A stretch of 7,866 nucleotides of DNA from Bacteroidota bacterium (GTDB lineage Bacteria > Bacteroidota > Bacteroidia > Bacteroidales > UBA1402). The position numbers and the translations under genes are program-made. Location: positions 1 through 7,866 of the forward strand of contig JAUZOU010000131.1 of assembly GCA_030706285.1 (NCBI GenBank), written 5' to 3'. Under the pieces are notes generated by a model. That model did no database searches and was not told where the DNA came from. It saw nothing but the letters and a program-made list of their open reading frames with translations. Each line of letters starts with the position of its first letter. The first letter of the stretch is position 1. Positions 7,260 to 7,866 of this stretch are shown here, piece by piece.

Positions 7260-7862
7260 ATGACAAACGAAGAAAACAAAAAACCTGCGCAGACGGGTGT
7301 GAAAGAAGAGACCGGAGCTGTAACGGCTGAAAAAAAGCCTGCTGCTTTTAAAAAGTTTGTGAAGCATCATCCGTTGCTGACGACTGCATTGGCAGGACTG
7401 TTGCTTGTTCTTATCGTGTATGGCTGGAAAGACATACAGGGAAATCTTGAGCAGAAAACTTTGGTCAAGTCGGCTAATGTGACGTTGCAGGATAATAACG
7501 GTGTTATGTTGAAGGTAATGGCTAAGCCTATTGTTTGGAGTATCCGTTCGGAAATGATACGAGGTAATCTGGAGCAGGTGGAATTACTGATGACTGACAT
7601 GGTGAAAGGGTCTGGAATGCAATATATACAATTGGTGTCACCTGACGGGAAGATTCTGATTTCAACCGATAAACTGATGCAGGGACAGCCATTGTCTGAC
7701 GAAGAAGTGGGCCCTGTGCTAAAATCGGATACGACAGTCCTTCTTAACAATCAGAAATCCAATACACTAACGGTCGTATCTCCGGTGATGGGCTATGACA
7801 AACGGCTGGGAACGTTGGTCATGCGTATGCACTATACGTTGTTTGATCCTTTAAAGAAATGA
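7260..7862 (+). CDS. Single-pass membrane protein with Cache-like extracytoplasmic domain
   Basis: I do not recognise a named gene. The 200-residue protein has a charged, Lys/Glu-rich cytoplasmic N terminus (residues 1-38), one membrane span at about 39-56 (LLTTALAGLLLVLIVYGW) and a domain of some 140 residues outside the inner membrane. The positive residues before the span (KKFVKHH) predict this N-in, C-out topology. The outer part has a long helix region (60-115) followed by MQYIQLVSPDGKILIST (120-136), GQPLSDEE (142-149) and a final strand LGTLVMRM (183-190). That layout resembles single Cache (sCache/PDC) ligand-sensing domains of histidine kinases and chemoreceptors. No second span, HAMP, kinase or cyclase domain follows; the protein simply ends. 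ATG 7260 was chosen because AGGA (7250-7253) lies 6 bases upstream and it follows the cupin stop by 14 bp. A longer start inside the cupin gene is unlikely. It probably forms an operon with wbuC. Confidence 0.75.
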   Translation: MTNEENKKPAQTGVKEETGAVTAEKKPAAFKKFVKHHPLLTTALAGLLLVLIVYGWKDIQGNLEQKTLVKSANVTLQDNNGVMLKVMAKPIVWSIRSEMIRGNLEQVELLMTDMVKGSGMQYIQLVSPDGKILISTDKLMQGQPLSDEEVGPVLKSDTTVLLNNQKSNTLTVVSPVMGYDKRLGTLVMRMHYTLFDPLKK

Positions 7863-7866
7863 GAAC

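Noticed and set aside
7367..7750. Open frame of 127 codons on the - strand
   Set aside because: It is antisense to the Cache-like gene, which has a coherent membrane span and domain. The antisense product is Cys/Ser/Thr-rich without recognisable features.

Overview
The window reads as one side of a surface-glycan gene cluster built around biosynthesis of CMP-pseudaminic acid (CMP-Pse), a nine-carbon nonulosonic acid. All eight genes lie on the + strand and most are tightly packed. The organism is probably a Gram-negative bacterium of the Bacteroidota. This rests on moderate GC content, mostly absent or weak Shine-Dalgarno sequences before clear start codons, and protein sequences that resemble Bacteroidota Pse enzymes from memory. 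The taxon is an inference and was not tested.

Layout. Positions 1-570 hold the C-terminal half of a PseC-type aminotransferase, cut off by the left edge. Then come pseF (606-1301), a fused pseG-pseH gene (1291-2937) and pseI (2945-3973). They supply the amination, acetylation, UDP release, PEP condensation and CMP activation steps. Only the first enzyme, the PseB dehydratase/epimerase, is not seen, and it would be expected to the left. Next are a Wzx-like polytopic flippase (3995-5272) and an overlapping gene for a GT-B-like protein (5262-6728), which is a good candidate for the transferase that adds the sugar. A flippase next to CMP-Pse genes points to a lipid-linked glycan assembled in the cytoplasm (capsule, O-antigen or O-glycan for protein) rather than direct glycosylation of flagellin.

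A 118-bp AT-richer spacer (6729-6846) separates this block from a WbuC-type cupin gene (6847-7245) and a small single-pass membrane protein with a Cache-like extracytoplasmic domain (7260-7862). Their relation to the Pse genes is open.

The points most worth following are the probable new Pse transferase, the stand-alone Cache-like protein without an output domain, the PseG-PseH fusion, and an 11-bp tandem duplication at the pseGH/pseI junction that seems to have destroyed an ATGA stop-start overlap. No RNA gene, CRISPR array, insertion sequence or convincing terminator was seen.
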